64,000 bases of DNA. Origin: Mallotus nudiflorus (taxonomy: Eukaryota > Streptophyta > Magnoliopsida > Malpighiales > Euphorbiaceae). The position numbers and the translations under genes were made by a program. The number at the start of each line of letters is the position of its first letter. Positions within the stretch are counted from its first letter, which is position 1. This document shows positions 1-13,900 of the stretch, piece by piece. The notes beneath the pieces were generated by a model that ran no database searches, was not told the origin of the DNA, and was given only the letters and a program-made list of their open reading frames with translations. The stretch is taken from NCBI GenBank assembly GCA_947683625.1, contig CANTUR010000429.1, positions 124,001-188,000 on the forward strand, given 5' to 3'.

Positions 1-1656
1 GCGCTTGTGTGAACGCGAAACGTGAACTCATGCAAATTTGTGCGCAAATGGTTTTAGACAAGGTATCCAATTTTCCAATCGCATATTCGTAACACTAATC
101 ACTTTTCAAACTCATAAATATAAATGAGATTGTTCAGTGCACAATTTTTGCACATTTGCACCTGTTTGAACGCAAAACGTGAACTCGTCCAAATTTGTGC
201 GCAAATGCTTTTAGACAAGATATCCAATGTTCCAATCGCAAATTCACAACACCAATCACATATTTTAGCTTTCTAAACTCATAAATATAAATGAGATTGT
301 TGAATGTATAATTTTTGCACTTTTGCGCCAGTTTGAACGCAAAACCTTAACTCGTACAAAATTTATGCGCAAATTGTTCAAAACATGTAATCCAATGTTC
401 CAACTACATATTTTCAATCCTGAAGACATATTCCAGCATTTCAAACTCGTTAATGCTGTTGATTTTGTCCAATGCACAATTTGTGGACATTTGCGTATGC
501 TTGAACGCAAAACGTGAACTCGCGTAAATTTGTGCGCAAATGGTTTTAGACAAGATATCCAATGTTCCAACCCTAATCATATATATTCTAGCTTTTTAAG
601 CTCATGAATATATAAATGAGATTGTTGAATGCACAATTTGTGCACGTTTGCGCCTCTAAGAACGAACGCAAAATCTAAGGAGAAATTGTTTATAATATAT
701 GTAATCCAATGTTCCAGCTACATATTTTCAATCCCGAAGACGTATTCCAGCATTTAAAACTCATAAATCTAGTTGATTTAAATGAATGCACAATTTTTGC
801 ACATTTGCGCATGTTTGAACGCGAAATGTCAACTCGTGCAGATTTGTGCACAAATGGTTTTAAGACAAGATATCCAATGTTTCCAATCAAATATTCACAA
901 CACTAATCACATATTCTAGCTTTTTGAACTCATAAATGTAAATGAGATTGTTGAATGCCCAATTTGTGCACATTTGCACCTCTACGAACGCAAAATGTTA
1001 ACTCGTGCAAAATTTACACATAAACTGCTTAAAACATGTAATCCAATGTTCGAACTACATATTTTCAATCCTAAAGACATACTCCAGCCTTTAAAACTCA
1101 TAATTGCAGTTGATTTAATTGAATGCACAAATTTTGCACATTTGCGCATGTTTTAACGCAAAACGTGAACTCGTGCACATTTGTGCGCAAATGGTTTTAA
1201 GACGAGATATCCAATGTTCCCATCAAATATTCACAACACTAATCACATATTCTAGCTTTTTAAACTCTTAAATATAAATGAGATTGTTGAATGCACAATT
1301 TTTGCACATTTACGCCTGTTTGAACGCAAAATGTTAACTCGTGCAAAGTTTATACACGGATTGTTTAAAACATGTGATCCAATGTTCCAACTACATATTT
1401 TCAATCCTAAAGGCATATTCCAGCATTTAAAGCTCGCAAATCTAGTTGATTTAATTGAATGCACAATTTTTGCACATTTGCACTTGTTTTCACACAAAAC
1501 GTGAACTCGTGCAAATTTGTGCGCAAATGGTTTTAGACAAGACATCCAATGTTGCAATTACATATTCACAACACTAATCCAAAATTCTAGCTCTTCAAAC
1601 TCATAAATATAAATGAGATTGTGGAATGCACAATTTGTGCACGTTTGCGCCTGTTT

Positions 1657-1824
1657 GGACGCAAAATGATAACTCGTGCTAAATTTATGCACGAATTGTT
1701 TAAAACATGTGATCCAATGTTCCAACCACATATTTTCAATCCTAAAGACATATTCCAGCATTTCAAACTCGTAAATCTAGTTGATTTAATTGAATGCACA
1801 ACTTGTGCACATTTGCGCATGTTT
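1657..1824. repeat. Representative type B satellite monomer (host site of the palindromic insert)
   Basis: Type B example of 168 bp with the GCACGAATTGTTTAAAACAT block. In later HOR copies the palindromic insert sits exactly after the AATTG of this monomer. The matching part of the short B monomer that starts at HOR position 664 holds the gag-only LTR element and the CRM-like element. Confidence 0.85.
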
Positions 1825-1990
1825 GAACGAAAAACGTGAACTCGTGCAAATTTGTGCGCAAATGGTTTTAGACAAGACATCCAATGTTCCAATCACATAT
1901 TAATAGCACTAATCACATATTCTAGCTTTTTAATCTCACAGATACAAATGAGATTGTTGAATGAACAATCTTGCACATTTGCGCTTTTTT
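1825..1990. repeat. Representative type A satellite monomer
   Basis: Type A example of 166 bp. Its start is spanned by an inverted repeat: CATTTGCGC at 1810-1818 and its exact reverse complement GCGCAAATG at 1856-1864, separated by 37 bp. The motif pair recurs in most A monomers, some with one mismatch. Dyad symmetry is often seen in centromere satellites. No CENP-B-box-like sequence was recognised. Confidence 0.85.
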
Positions 1991-4900
1991 GAACGCAAAA
2001 TGTCAACTCGTGCGAAAAGTTATGCACAAATTGTTTAAAACATGTAATCCAACATTCCAACTACATATTTTCAATCCTAAAGACGCATTCCAGCCTTTGA
2101 AACTCATAAATCCAGTTGATTTAATTGAATGCACAATTTTTGCGCTTGTGTGAACGCGAAACGTGAACTCATGCAAATTTGTGCGCAAATGGTTTTAGAC
2201 AAGGTATCCAATTTTCCAATCGCATATTCGTAACACTAATCACTTTTCAAACTCATAAATATAAATGAGATTGTTCAGTGCACAATTTTTGCACATTTGC
2301 ACCTGTTTGAACGCAAAACGTGAACTCGTCCAAATTTGTGCGCAAATGCTTTTAGACAAGATATCCAATGTTCCAATCGCAAATTCACAGCACCAATCAC
2401 ATATTTTAGCTTTCTAAACTCATAAATATAAATGAGATTGTTGAATGTATAATTTTTGCACTTTTGCGCCAGTTTGAACGCAAAACCTTAACTCGTACAA
2501 AATTTATGCGCAAATTGTTCAAAACATGTAATCCAATGTTCCAACTACATATTTTCAATCCTGAAGAAATATTCCAGCATTTCAAACTCGTTAATGCTGT
2601 TGATTTTGTCCAATGCACAATTTGTGGACATTTGCGTATGCTTGAACGCAAAACGTGAACTCGCGTAAATTTGTGCGCAAATGGTTTTAGACAAGATATC
2701 CAATGTTCCAACCCTAATCATATATATTCTAGCTTTTTAAGCTCATGAATATATAAATGAGATTGTTGAATGCACAATTTGTGCACGTTTGCGCCTCTAA
2801 GAACGAACGCAAAATCTAAGGAGAAATTGTTTATAATATATGTAATCCAATGTTCCAGCTACATATTTTCAATCCCGAAGACGTATTCCAGCATTTAAAA
2901 CTCATAAATCTAGTTGATTTAAATGAATGCACAATTTTTGCACATTTGCGCATGTTTGAACGCGAAATGTCAACTCGTGCAGATTTGTGCACAAATGGTT
3001 TTAAGACAAGATATCCAATGTTTCCAATCAAATATTCACAACACTAATCACATATTCTAGCTTTTTGAACTCATAAATGTAAATGAGATTGTTGAATGCC
3101 CAATTTGTGCACATTTGCACCTCTACGAACGCAAAATGTTAACTCGTGCAAAATTTACACATAAACTGCTTAAAACATGTAATCCAATGTTCGAACTACA
3201 TATTTTCAATCCTAAAGACATACTCCAGCCTTTAAAACTCATAATTGCAGTTGATTTAATTGAATGCACAAATTTTGCACATTTGCGCATGTTTTAACGC
3301 AAAACGTGAACTCGTGCACATTTGTGCGCAAATGGTTTTAAGACGAGATATCCAATGTTCCCATCAAATATTCACAACACTAATCACATATTCTAGCTTT
3401 TTAAACTCTTAAATATAAATGAGATTGTTGAATGCACAATTTTTGCACATTTACGCCTGTTTGAACGCAAAATGTTAACTCGTGCAAAGTTTATACACGG
3501 ATTGTTTAAAACATGTGATCCAATGTTCCAACTACATATTTTCAATCCTAAAGGCATATTCCAGCATTTAAAGCTCGCAAATCTAGTTGATTTAATTGAA
3601 TGCACAATTTTTGCACATTTGCACTTGTTTTCACACAAAACGTGAACTCGTGCAAATTTGTGCGCAAATGGTTTTAGACAAGACATCCAATGTTGCAATT
3701 ACATATTCACAACACTAATCCAAAATTCTAGCTCTTCAAACTCATAAATATAAATGAGATTGTGGAATGCACAATTTGTGCACGTTTGCGCCTGTTTGGA
3801 CGCAAAATGATAACTCGTGCTAAATTTATGCACGAATTGTTTAAAACATGTGATCCAATGTTCCAACCACATATTTTCAATCCTAAAGACATATTCCAGC
3901 ATTTCAAACTCGTAAATCTAGTTGATTTAATTGAATGCACAACTTGTGCACATTTGCGCATGTTTGAACGAAAAACGTGAACTCGTGCAAATTTGTGCGC
4001 AAATGGTTTTAGACAAGACATCCAATGTTCCAATCGCATATTAATAGCACTAATCACATATTCTAGCTTTTTAATCTCACAGATACAAATGAGATTGTTG
4101 AATGAACAATCTTGCACATTTGCGCTTTTTTGAACGCAAAATGTCAACTCGTGCGAAAAGTTATGCACAAATTGTTTAAAACATGTAATCCAACATTCCA
4201 ACTACATATTTTCAATCCTAAAGACGCATTCCAGCCTTTGAAACTCATAAATCCAGTTGATTTAATTGAATGCACAATTTTTGCGCTTGTGTGAACGCGA
4301 AACGTGAACTCATGCAAATTTGTGCGCAAATGGTTTTAGACAAGGTATCCAATTTTCCAATCGCATATTCGTAACACTAATCACTTTTCAAACTCATAAA
4401 TATAAATGAGATTGTTCAGTGCACAATTTTTGCACATTTGCACCTGTTTGAACGCAAAACGTGAACTCGTCCAAATTTGTGCGCAAATGCTTTTAGACAA
4501 GATATCCAATGTTCCAATCGCAAATTCACAACACCAATCACATATTTTAGCTTTCTAAACTCATAAATATAAATGAGATTGTTGAATGTATAATTTTTGC
4601 ACTTTTGCGCCAGTTTGAACGCAAAACCTTAACTCGTACAAAATTTATGCGCAAATTGTTCAAAACATGTAATCCAATGTTCCAACTACATATTTTCAAT
4701 CCTGAAGACATATTCCAGCATTTCAAACTCGTTAATGCTGTTGATTTTGTCCAATGCACAATTTGTGGACATTTGCGTATGCTTGAACGCAAAACGTGAA
4801 CTCGCGTAAATTTGTGCGCAAATGGTTTTAGACAAGATATCCAATGTTCCAACCCTAATCATATATATTCTAGCTTTTTAAGCTCATGAATATATAAATG

Positions 4901-7900
4901 AGATTGTTGAATGCACAATTTGTGCACGTTTGCGCCTCTAAGAACGAACGCAAAATCTAAGGAGAAATTGTTTATAATATATGTAATCCAATGTTCCAGC
5001 TACATATTTTCAATCCCGAAGACGTATTCCAGCATTTAAAACTCATAAATCTAGTTGATTTAAATGAATGCACAATTTTTGCACATTTGCGCATGTTTGA
5101 ACGCGAAATGTCAACTCGTGCAGATTTGTGCACAAATGGTTTTAAGACAAGATATCCAATGTTTCCAATCAAATATTCACAACACTAATCACATATTCTA
5201 GCTTTTTGAACTCATAAATGTAAATGAGATTGTTGAATGCCCAATTTGTGCACATTTGCACCTCTACGAACGCAAAATGTTAACTCGTGCAAAATTTACA
5301 CATAAACTGCTTAAAACATGTAATCCAATGTTCGAACTACATATTTTCAATCCTAAAGACATACTCCAGCCTTTAAAACTCATAATTGCAGTTGATTTAA
5401 TTGAATGCACAAATTTTGCACATTTGCGCATGTTTTAACGCAAAACGTGAACTCGTGCACATTTGTGCGCAAATGGTTTTAAGACGAGATATCCAATGTT
5501 CCCATCAAATATTCACAACACTAATCACATATTCTAGCTTTTTAAACTCTTAAATATAAATGAGATTGTTGAATGCACAATTTTTGCACATTTACGCCTG
5601 TTTGAACGCAAAATGTTAACTCGTGCAAAGTTTATACACGGATTGTTTAAAACATGTGATCCAATGTTCCAACTACATATTTTCAATCCTAAAGGCATAT
5701 TCCAGCATTTAAAGCTCGCAAATCTAGTTGATTTAATTGAATGCACAATTTTTGCACATTTGCACTTGTTTTCACACAAAACGTGAACTCGTGCAAATTT
5801 GTGCGCAAATGGTTTTAGACAAGACATCCAATGTTGCAATTACATATTCACAACACTAATCCAAAATTCTAGCTCTTCAAACTCATAAATATAAATGAGA
5901 TTGTGGAATGCACAATTTGTGCACGTTTGCGCCTGTTTGGACGCAAAATGATAACTCGTGCTAAATTTATGCACGAATTGTTTAAAACATGTGATCCAAT
6001 GTTCCAACCACATATTTTCAATCCTAAAGACATATTCCAGCATTTCAAACTCGTAAATCTAGTTGATTTAATTGAATGCACAACTTGTGCACATTTGCGC
6101 ATGTTTGAACGAAAAACGTGAACTCGTGCAAATTTGTGCGCAAATGGTTTTAGACAAGACATCCAATGTTCCAATCGCATATTAATAGCACTAATCACAT
6201 ATTCTAGCTTTTTAATCTCACAGATACAAATGAGATTGTTGAATGAACAATCTTGCACATTTGCGCTTTTTTGAACGCAAAATGTCAACTCGTGCGAAAA
6301 GTTATGCACAAATTGTTTAAAACATGTAATCCAACATTCCAACTACGTATTTTCAATCCTAAAGACGCATTCCAGCCTTTGAAACTCATAAATCCAGTTG
6401 ATTTAATTGAATGCACAATTTTTGCGCTTGTGTGAACGCGAAACGTGAACTCATGCAAATTTGTGCGCAAATGGTTTTAGACAAGGTATCCAATTTTCCA
6501 ATCGCATATTCGTAACACTAATCACTTTTCAAACTCATAAATATAAATGAGATTGTTCAGTGCACAATTTTTGCACATTTGCACCTGTTTGAACGCAAAA
6601 CGTGAACTCGTCCAAATTTGTGCGCAAATGCTTTTAGACAAGATATCCAATGTTCCAATCGCAAATTCACAACACCAATCACATATTTTAGCTTTCTAAA
6701 CTCATAAATATAAATGAGATTGTTGAATGTATAATTTTTGCACTTTTGCGCCAGTTTGAACGCAAAACCTTAACTCGTACAAAATTTATGCGCAAATTGT
6801 TCAAAACATGTAATCCAATGTTCCAACTACATATTTTCAATCCTGAAGACATATTCCAGCATTTCAAACTCGTTAATGCTGTTGATTTTGTCCAATGCAC
6901 AATTTGTGGACATTTGCGTATGCTTGAACGCAAAACGTGAACTCGCGTAAATTTGTGCGCAAATGGTTTTAGACAAGATATCCAATGTTCCAACCCTAAT
7001 CATATATATTCTAGCTTTTTAAGCTCATGAATATATAAATGAGATTGTTGAATGCACAATTTGTGCACGTTTGCGCCTCTAAGAACGAACGCAAAATCTA
7101 AGGAGAAATTGTTTATAATATATGTAATCCAATGTTCCAGCTACATATTTTCAATCCCGAAGACGTATTCCAGCATTTAAAACTCATAAATCTAGTTGAT
7201 TTAAATGAATGCACAATTTTTGCACATTTGCGCATGTTTGAACGCGAAATGTCAACTCGTGCAGATTTGTGCACAAATGGTTTTAAGACAAGATATCCAA
7301 TGTTTCCAATCAAATATTCACAACACTAATCACATATTCTAGCTTTTTGAACTCATAAATGTAAATGAGATTGTTGAATGCCCAATTTGTGCACATTTGC
7401 ACCTCTACGAACGCAAAATGTTAACTCGTGCAAAATTTACACATAAACTGCTTAAAACATGTAATCCAATGTTCGAACTACATATTTTCAATCCTAAAGA
7501 CATACTCCAGCCTTTAAAACTCATAATTGCAGTTGATTTAATTGAATGCACAAATTTTGCACATTTGCGCATGTTTTAACGCAAAACGTGAACTCGTGCA
7601 CATTTGTGCGCAAATGGTTTTAAGACGAGATATCCAATGTTCCCATCAAATATTCACAACACTAATCACATATTCTAGCTTTTTAAACTCTTAAATATAA
7701 ATGAGATTGTTGAATGCACAATTTTTGCACATTTACGCCTGTTTGAACGCAAAATGTTAACTCGTGCAAAGTTTATACACGGATTGTTTAAAACATGTGA
7801 TCCAATGTTCCAACTACATATTTTCAATCCTAAAGGCATATTCCAGCATTTAAAGCTCGCAAATCTAGTTGATTTAATTGAATGCACAATTTTTGCACAT

Positions 7901-10900
7901 TTGCACTTGTTTTCACACAAAACGTGAACTCGTGCAAATTTGTGCGCAAATGGTTTTAGACAAGACATCCAATGTTGCAATTACATATTCACAACACTAA
8001 TCCAAAATTCTAGCTCTTCAAACTCATAAATATAAATGAGATTGTGGAATGCACAATTTGTGCACGTTTGCGCCTGTTTGGACGCAAAATGATAACTCGT
8101 GCTAAATTTATGCACGAATTGTTTAAAACATGTGATCCAATGTTCCAACCACATATTTTCAATCCTAAAGACATATTCCAGCATTTCAAACTCGTAAATC
8201 TAGTTGATTTAATTGAATGCACAACTTGTGCACATTTGCGCATGTTTGAACGAAAAACGTGAACTCGTGCAAATTTGTGCGCAAATGGTTTTAGACAAGA
8301 CATCCAATGTTCCAATCGCATATTAATAGCACTAATCACATATTCTAGCTTTTTAATCTCACAGATACAAATGAGATTGTTGAATGAACAATCTTGCACA
8401 TTTGCGCTTTTTTGAACGCAAAATGTCAACTCGTGCGAAAAGTTATGCACAAATTGTTTAAAACATGTAATCCAACATTCCAACTACATATTTTCAATCC
8501 TAAAGACGCATTCCAGCCTTTGAAACTCATAAATCCAGTTGATTTAATTGAATGCACAATTTTTGCGCTTGTGTGAACGCGAAACGTGAACTCATGCAAA
8601 TTTGTGCGCAAATGGTTTTAGACAAGGTATCCAATTTTCCAATCGCATATTCGTAACACTAATCACTTTTCAAACTCATAAATATAAATGAGATTGTTCA
8701 GTGCACAATTTTTGCACATTTGCACCTGTTTGAACGCAAAACGTGAACTCGTCCAAATTTGTGCGCAAATGCTTTTAGACAAGATATCCAATGTTCCAAT
8801 CGCAAATTCACAACACCAATCACATATTTTAGCTTTCTAAACTCATAAATATAAATGAGATTGTTGAATGTATAATTTTTGCACTTTTGCGCCAGTTTGA
8901 ACGCAAAACCTTAACTCGTACAAAATTTATGCGCAAATTGTTCAAAACATGTAATCCAATGTTCCAACTACATATTTTCAATCCTGAAGACATATTCCAG
9001 CATTTCAAACTCGTTAATGCTGTTGATTTTGTCCAATGCACAATTTGTGGACATTTGCGTATGCTTGAACGCAAAACGTGAACTCGCGTAAATTTGTGCG
9101 CAAATGGTTTTAGACAAGATATCCAATGTTCCAACCCTAATCATATATATTCTAGCTTTTTAAGCTCATGAATATATAAATGAGATTGTTGAATGCACAA
9201 TTTGTGCACGTTTGCGCCTCTAAGAACGAACGCAAAATCTAAGGAGAAATTGTTTATAATATATGTAATCCAATGTTCCAGCTACATATTTTCAATCCCG
9301 AAGACGTATTCCAGCATTTAAAACTCATAAATCTAGTTGATTTAAATGAATGCACAATTTTTGCACATTTGCGCATGTTTGAACGCGAAATGTCAACTCG
9401 TGCAGATTTGTGCACAAATGGTTTTAAGACAAGATATCCAATGTTTCCAATCAAATATTCACAACACTAATCACATATTCTAGCTTTTTGAACTCATAAA
9501 TGTAAATGAGATTGTTGAATGCCCAATTTGTGCACATTTGCACCTCTACGAACGCAAAATGTTAACTCGTGCAAAATTTACACATAAACTGCTTAAAACA
9601 TGTAATCCAATGTTCGAACTACATATTTTCAATCCTAAAGACATACTCCAGCCTTTAAAACTCATAATTGCAGTTGATTTAATTGAATGCACAAATTTTG
9701 CACATTTGCGCATGTTTTAACGCAAAACGTGAACTCGTGCACATTTGTGCGCAAATGGTTTTAAGACGAGATATCCAATGTTCCCATCAAATATTCACAA
9801 CACTAATCACATATTCTAGCTTTTTAAACTCTTAAATATAAATGAGATTGTTGAATGCACAATTTTTGCACATTTACGCCTGTTTGAACGCAAAATGTTA
9901 ACTCGTGCAAAGTTTATACACGGATTGTTTAAAACATGTGATCCAATGTTCCAACTACATATTTTCAATCCTAAAGGCATATTCCAGCATTTAAAGCTCG
10001 CAAATCTAGTTGATTTAATTGAATGCACAATTTTTGCACATTTGCACTTGTTTTCACACAAAACGTGAACTCGTGCAAATTTGTGCGCAAATGGTTTTAG
10101 ACAAGACATCCAATGTTGCAATTACATATTCACAACACTAATCCAAAATTCTAGCTCTTCAAACTCATAAATATAAATGAGATTGTGGAATGCACAATTT
10201 GTGCACGTTTGCGCCTGTTTGGACGCAAAATGATAACTCGTGCTAAATTTATGCACGAATTGTTTAAAACATGTGATCCAATGTTCCAACCACATATTTT
10301 CAATCCTAAAGACATATTCCAGCATTTCAAACTCGTAAATCTAGTTGATTTAATTGAATGCACAACTTGTGCACATTTGCGCATGTTTGAACGAAAAACG
10401 TGAACTCGTGCAAATTTGTGCGCAAATGGTTTTAGACAAGACATCCAATGTTCCAATCGCATATTAATAGCACTAATCACATATTCTAGCTTTTTAATCT
10501 CACAGATACAAATGAGATTGTTGAATGAACAATCTTGCACATTTGCGCTTTTTTGAACGCAAAATGTCAACTCGTGCGAAAAGTTATGCACAAATTGTTT
10601 AAAACATGTAATCCAACATTCCAACTACATATTTTCAATCCTAAAGACGCATTCCAGCCTTTGAAACTCATAAATCCAGTTGATTTAATTGAATGCACAA
10701 TTTTTGCGCTTGTGTGAACGCGAAACGTGAACTCATGCAAATTTGTGCGCAAATGGTTTTAGACAAGGTATCCAATTTTCCAATCGCATATTCGTAACAC
10801 TAATCACTTTTCAAACTCATAAATATAAATGAGATTGTTCAGTGCACAATTTTTGCACATTTGCACCTGTTTGAACGCAAAACGTGAACTCGTCCAAATT

Positions 10901-13900
10901 TGTGCGCAAATGCTTTTAGACAAGATATCCAATGTTCCAATCGCAAATTCACAACACCAATCACATATTTTAGCTTTCTAAACTCATAAATATAAATGAG
11001 ATTGTTGAATGTATAATTTTTGCACTTTTGCGCCAGTTTGAACGCAAAACCTTAACTCGTACAAAATTTATGCGCAAATTGTTCAAAACATGTAATCCAA
11101 TGTTCCAACTACATATTTTCAATCCTGAAGACATATTCCAGCATTTCAAACTCGTTAATGCTGTTGATTTTGTCCAATGCACAATTTGTGGACATTTGCG
11201 TATGCTTGAACGCAAAACGTGAACTCGCGTAAATTTGTGCGCAAATGGTTTTAGACAAGATATCCAATGTTCCAACCCTAATCATATATATTCTAGCTTT
11301 TTAAGCTCATGAATATATAAATGAGATTGTTGAATGCACAATTTGTGCACGTTTGCGCCTCTAAGAACGAACGCAAAATCTAAGGAGAAATTGTTTATAA
11401 TATATGTAATCCAATGTTCCAGCTACATATTTTCAATCCCGAAGACGTATTCCAGCATTTAAAACTCATAAATCTAGTTGATTTAAATGAATGCACAATT
11501 TTTGCACATTTGCGCATGTTTGAACGCGAAATGTCAACTCGTGCAGATTTGTGCACAAATGGTTTTAAGACAAGATATCCAATGTTTCCAATCAAATATT
11601 CACAACACTAATCACATATTCTAGCTTTTTGAACTCATAAATGTAAATGAGATTGTTGAATGCCCAATTTGTGCACATTTGCACCTCTACGAACGCAAAA
11701 TGTTAACTCGTGCAAAATTTACACATAAACTGCTTAAAACATGTAATCCAATGTTCGAACTACATATTTTCAATCCTAAAGACATACTCCAGCCTTTAAA
11801 ACTCATAATTGCAGTTGATTTAATTGAATGCACAAATTTTGCACATTTGCGCATGTTTTAACGCAAAACGTGAACTCGTGCACATTTGTGCGCAAATGGT
11901 TTTAAGACGAGATATCCAATGTTCCCATCAAATATTCACAACACTAATCACATATTCTAGCTTTTTAAACTCTTAAATATAAATGAGATTGTTGAATGCA
12001 CAATTTTTGCACATTTACGCCTGTTTGAACGCAAAATGTTAACTCGTGCAAAGTTTATACACGGATTGTTTAAAACATGTGATCCAATGTTCCAACTACA
12101 TATTTTCAATCCTAAAGGCATATTCCAGCATTTAAAGCTCGCAAATCTAGTTGATTTAATTGAATGCACAATTTTTGCACATTTGCACTTGTTTTCACAC
12201 AAAACGTGAACTCGTGCAAATTTGTGCGCAAATGGTTTTAGACAAGACATCCAATGTTGCAATTACATATTCACAACACTAATCCAAAATTCTAGCTCTT
12301 CAAACTCATAAATATAAATGAGATTGTGGAATGCACAATTTGTGCACGTTTGCGCCTGTTTGGACGCAAAATGATAACTCGTGCTAAATTTATGCACGAA
12401 TTGTTTAAAACATGTGATCCAATGTTCCAACCACATATTTTCAATCCTAAAGACATATTCCAGCATTTCAAACTCGTAAATCTAGTTGATTTAATTGAAT
12501 GCACAACTTGTGCACATTTGCGCATGTTTGAACGAAAAACGTGAACTCGTGCAAATTTGTGCGCAAATGGTTTTAGACAAGACATCCAATGTTCCAATCC
12601 CATATTAATAGCACTAATCACATATTCTAGCTTTTTAATCTCACAGATACAAATGAGATTGTTGAATGAACAATCTTGCACATTTGCGCTTTTTTGAACG
12701 CAAAATGTCAACTCGTGCGAAAAGTTATGCACAAATTGTTTAAAACATGTAATCCAACATTCCAACTACGTATTTTCAATCCTAAAGACGCATTCCAGCC
12801 TTTGAAACTCATAAATCCAGTTGATTTAATTGAATGCACAATTTTTGCGCTTGTGTGAACGCGAAACGTGAACTCATGCAAATTTGTGCGCAAATGGTTT
12901 TAGACAAGGTATCCAATTTTCCAATCGCATATTCGTAACACTAATCACTTTTCAAACTCATAAATATAAATGAGATTGTTCAGTGCACAATTTTTGCACA
13001 TTTGCACCTGTTTGAACGCAAAACGTGAACTCGTCCAAATTTGTGCGCAAATGCTTTTAGACAAGATATCCAATGTTCCAATCGCAAATTCACAACACCA
13101 ATCACATATTTTAGCTTTCTAAACTCATAAATATAAATGAGATTGTTGAATGTATAATTTTTGCACTTTTGCGCCAGTTTGAACGCAAAACCTTAACTCG
13201 TACAAAATTTATGCGCAAATTGTTCAAAACATGTAATCCAATGTTCCAACTACATATTTTCAATCCTGAAGACATATTCCAGCATTTCAAACTCGTTAAT
13301 GCTGTTGATTTTGTCCAATGCACAATTTGTGGACATTTGCGTATGCTTGAACGCAAAACGTGAACTCGCGTAAATTTGTGCGCAAATGGTTTTAGACAAG
13401 ATATCCAATGTTCCAACCCTAATCATATATATTCTAGCTTTTTAAGCTCATGAATATATAAATGAGATTGTTGAATGCACAATTTGTGCACGTTTGCGCC
13501 TCTAAGAACGAACGCAAAATCTAAGGAGAAATTGTTTATAATATATGTAATCCAATGTTCCAGCTACATATTTTCAATCCCGAAGACGTATTCCAGCATT
13601 TAAAACTCATAAATCTAGTTGATTTAAATGAATGCACAATTTTTGCACATTTGCGCATGTTTGAACGCGAAATGTCAACTCGTGCAGATTTGTGCACAAA
13701 TGGTTTTAAGACAAGATATCCAATGTTTCCAATCAAATATTCACAACACTAATCACATATTCTAGCTTTTTGAACTCATAAATGTAAATGAGATTGTTGA
13801 ATGCCCAATTTGTGCACATTTGCACCTCTACGAACGCAAAATGTTAACTCGTGCAAAATTTACACATAAACTGCTTAAAACATGTAATCCAATGTTCGAA

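Larger units (their letters stand above)
1..2141. repeat. Representative 13-monomer HOR unit (2,141 bp)
   Basis: I phased monomers on the recurring GAACGCAAAA-like motif, found at 11, 168, 335, 503, 664, 817, 986, 1154, 1322, 1490, 1657, 1825 and 1991, and again at 2152. Monomer lengths are therefore 157, 167, 168, 161, 153, 169, 168, 168, 168, 167, 168, 166 and 161, summing to 2,141. Types run A A B A B A B A B A B A B. A monomers carry a GTGCGCAAATGGTTTTAGAC-like block and an ACACTAATCACATATTCTAG-like block. B monomers carry ATTGTTTAAAACATGT, a TTTTCAATCCTAAAGACATA-like block and TAGTTGATTTAATTGAATGC. Both share ATCCAATGTTCCAA, ACTCATAAAT and GAATGCACAA, so they are diverged copies of one ancestor. 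The odd count of 13 creates the single A-A junction at the unit start. The first A is 157 bp because it lacks about 11 bp before its ACTCATAAAT. Confidence 0.93.

Noticed and set aside
3728..4201. Open frame of 157 codons on the minus strand, recurring in each HOR, with many shorter ones on both strands
   Set aside because: It lies in satellite whose monomers are mostly 167-168 bp, so frames often stay open across monomers. Both strands show such frames over the same bases, there is no domain, and the frame is broken in HORs with inserts or indels.
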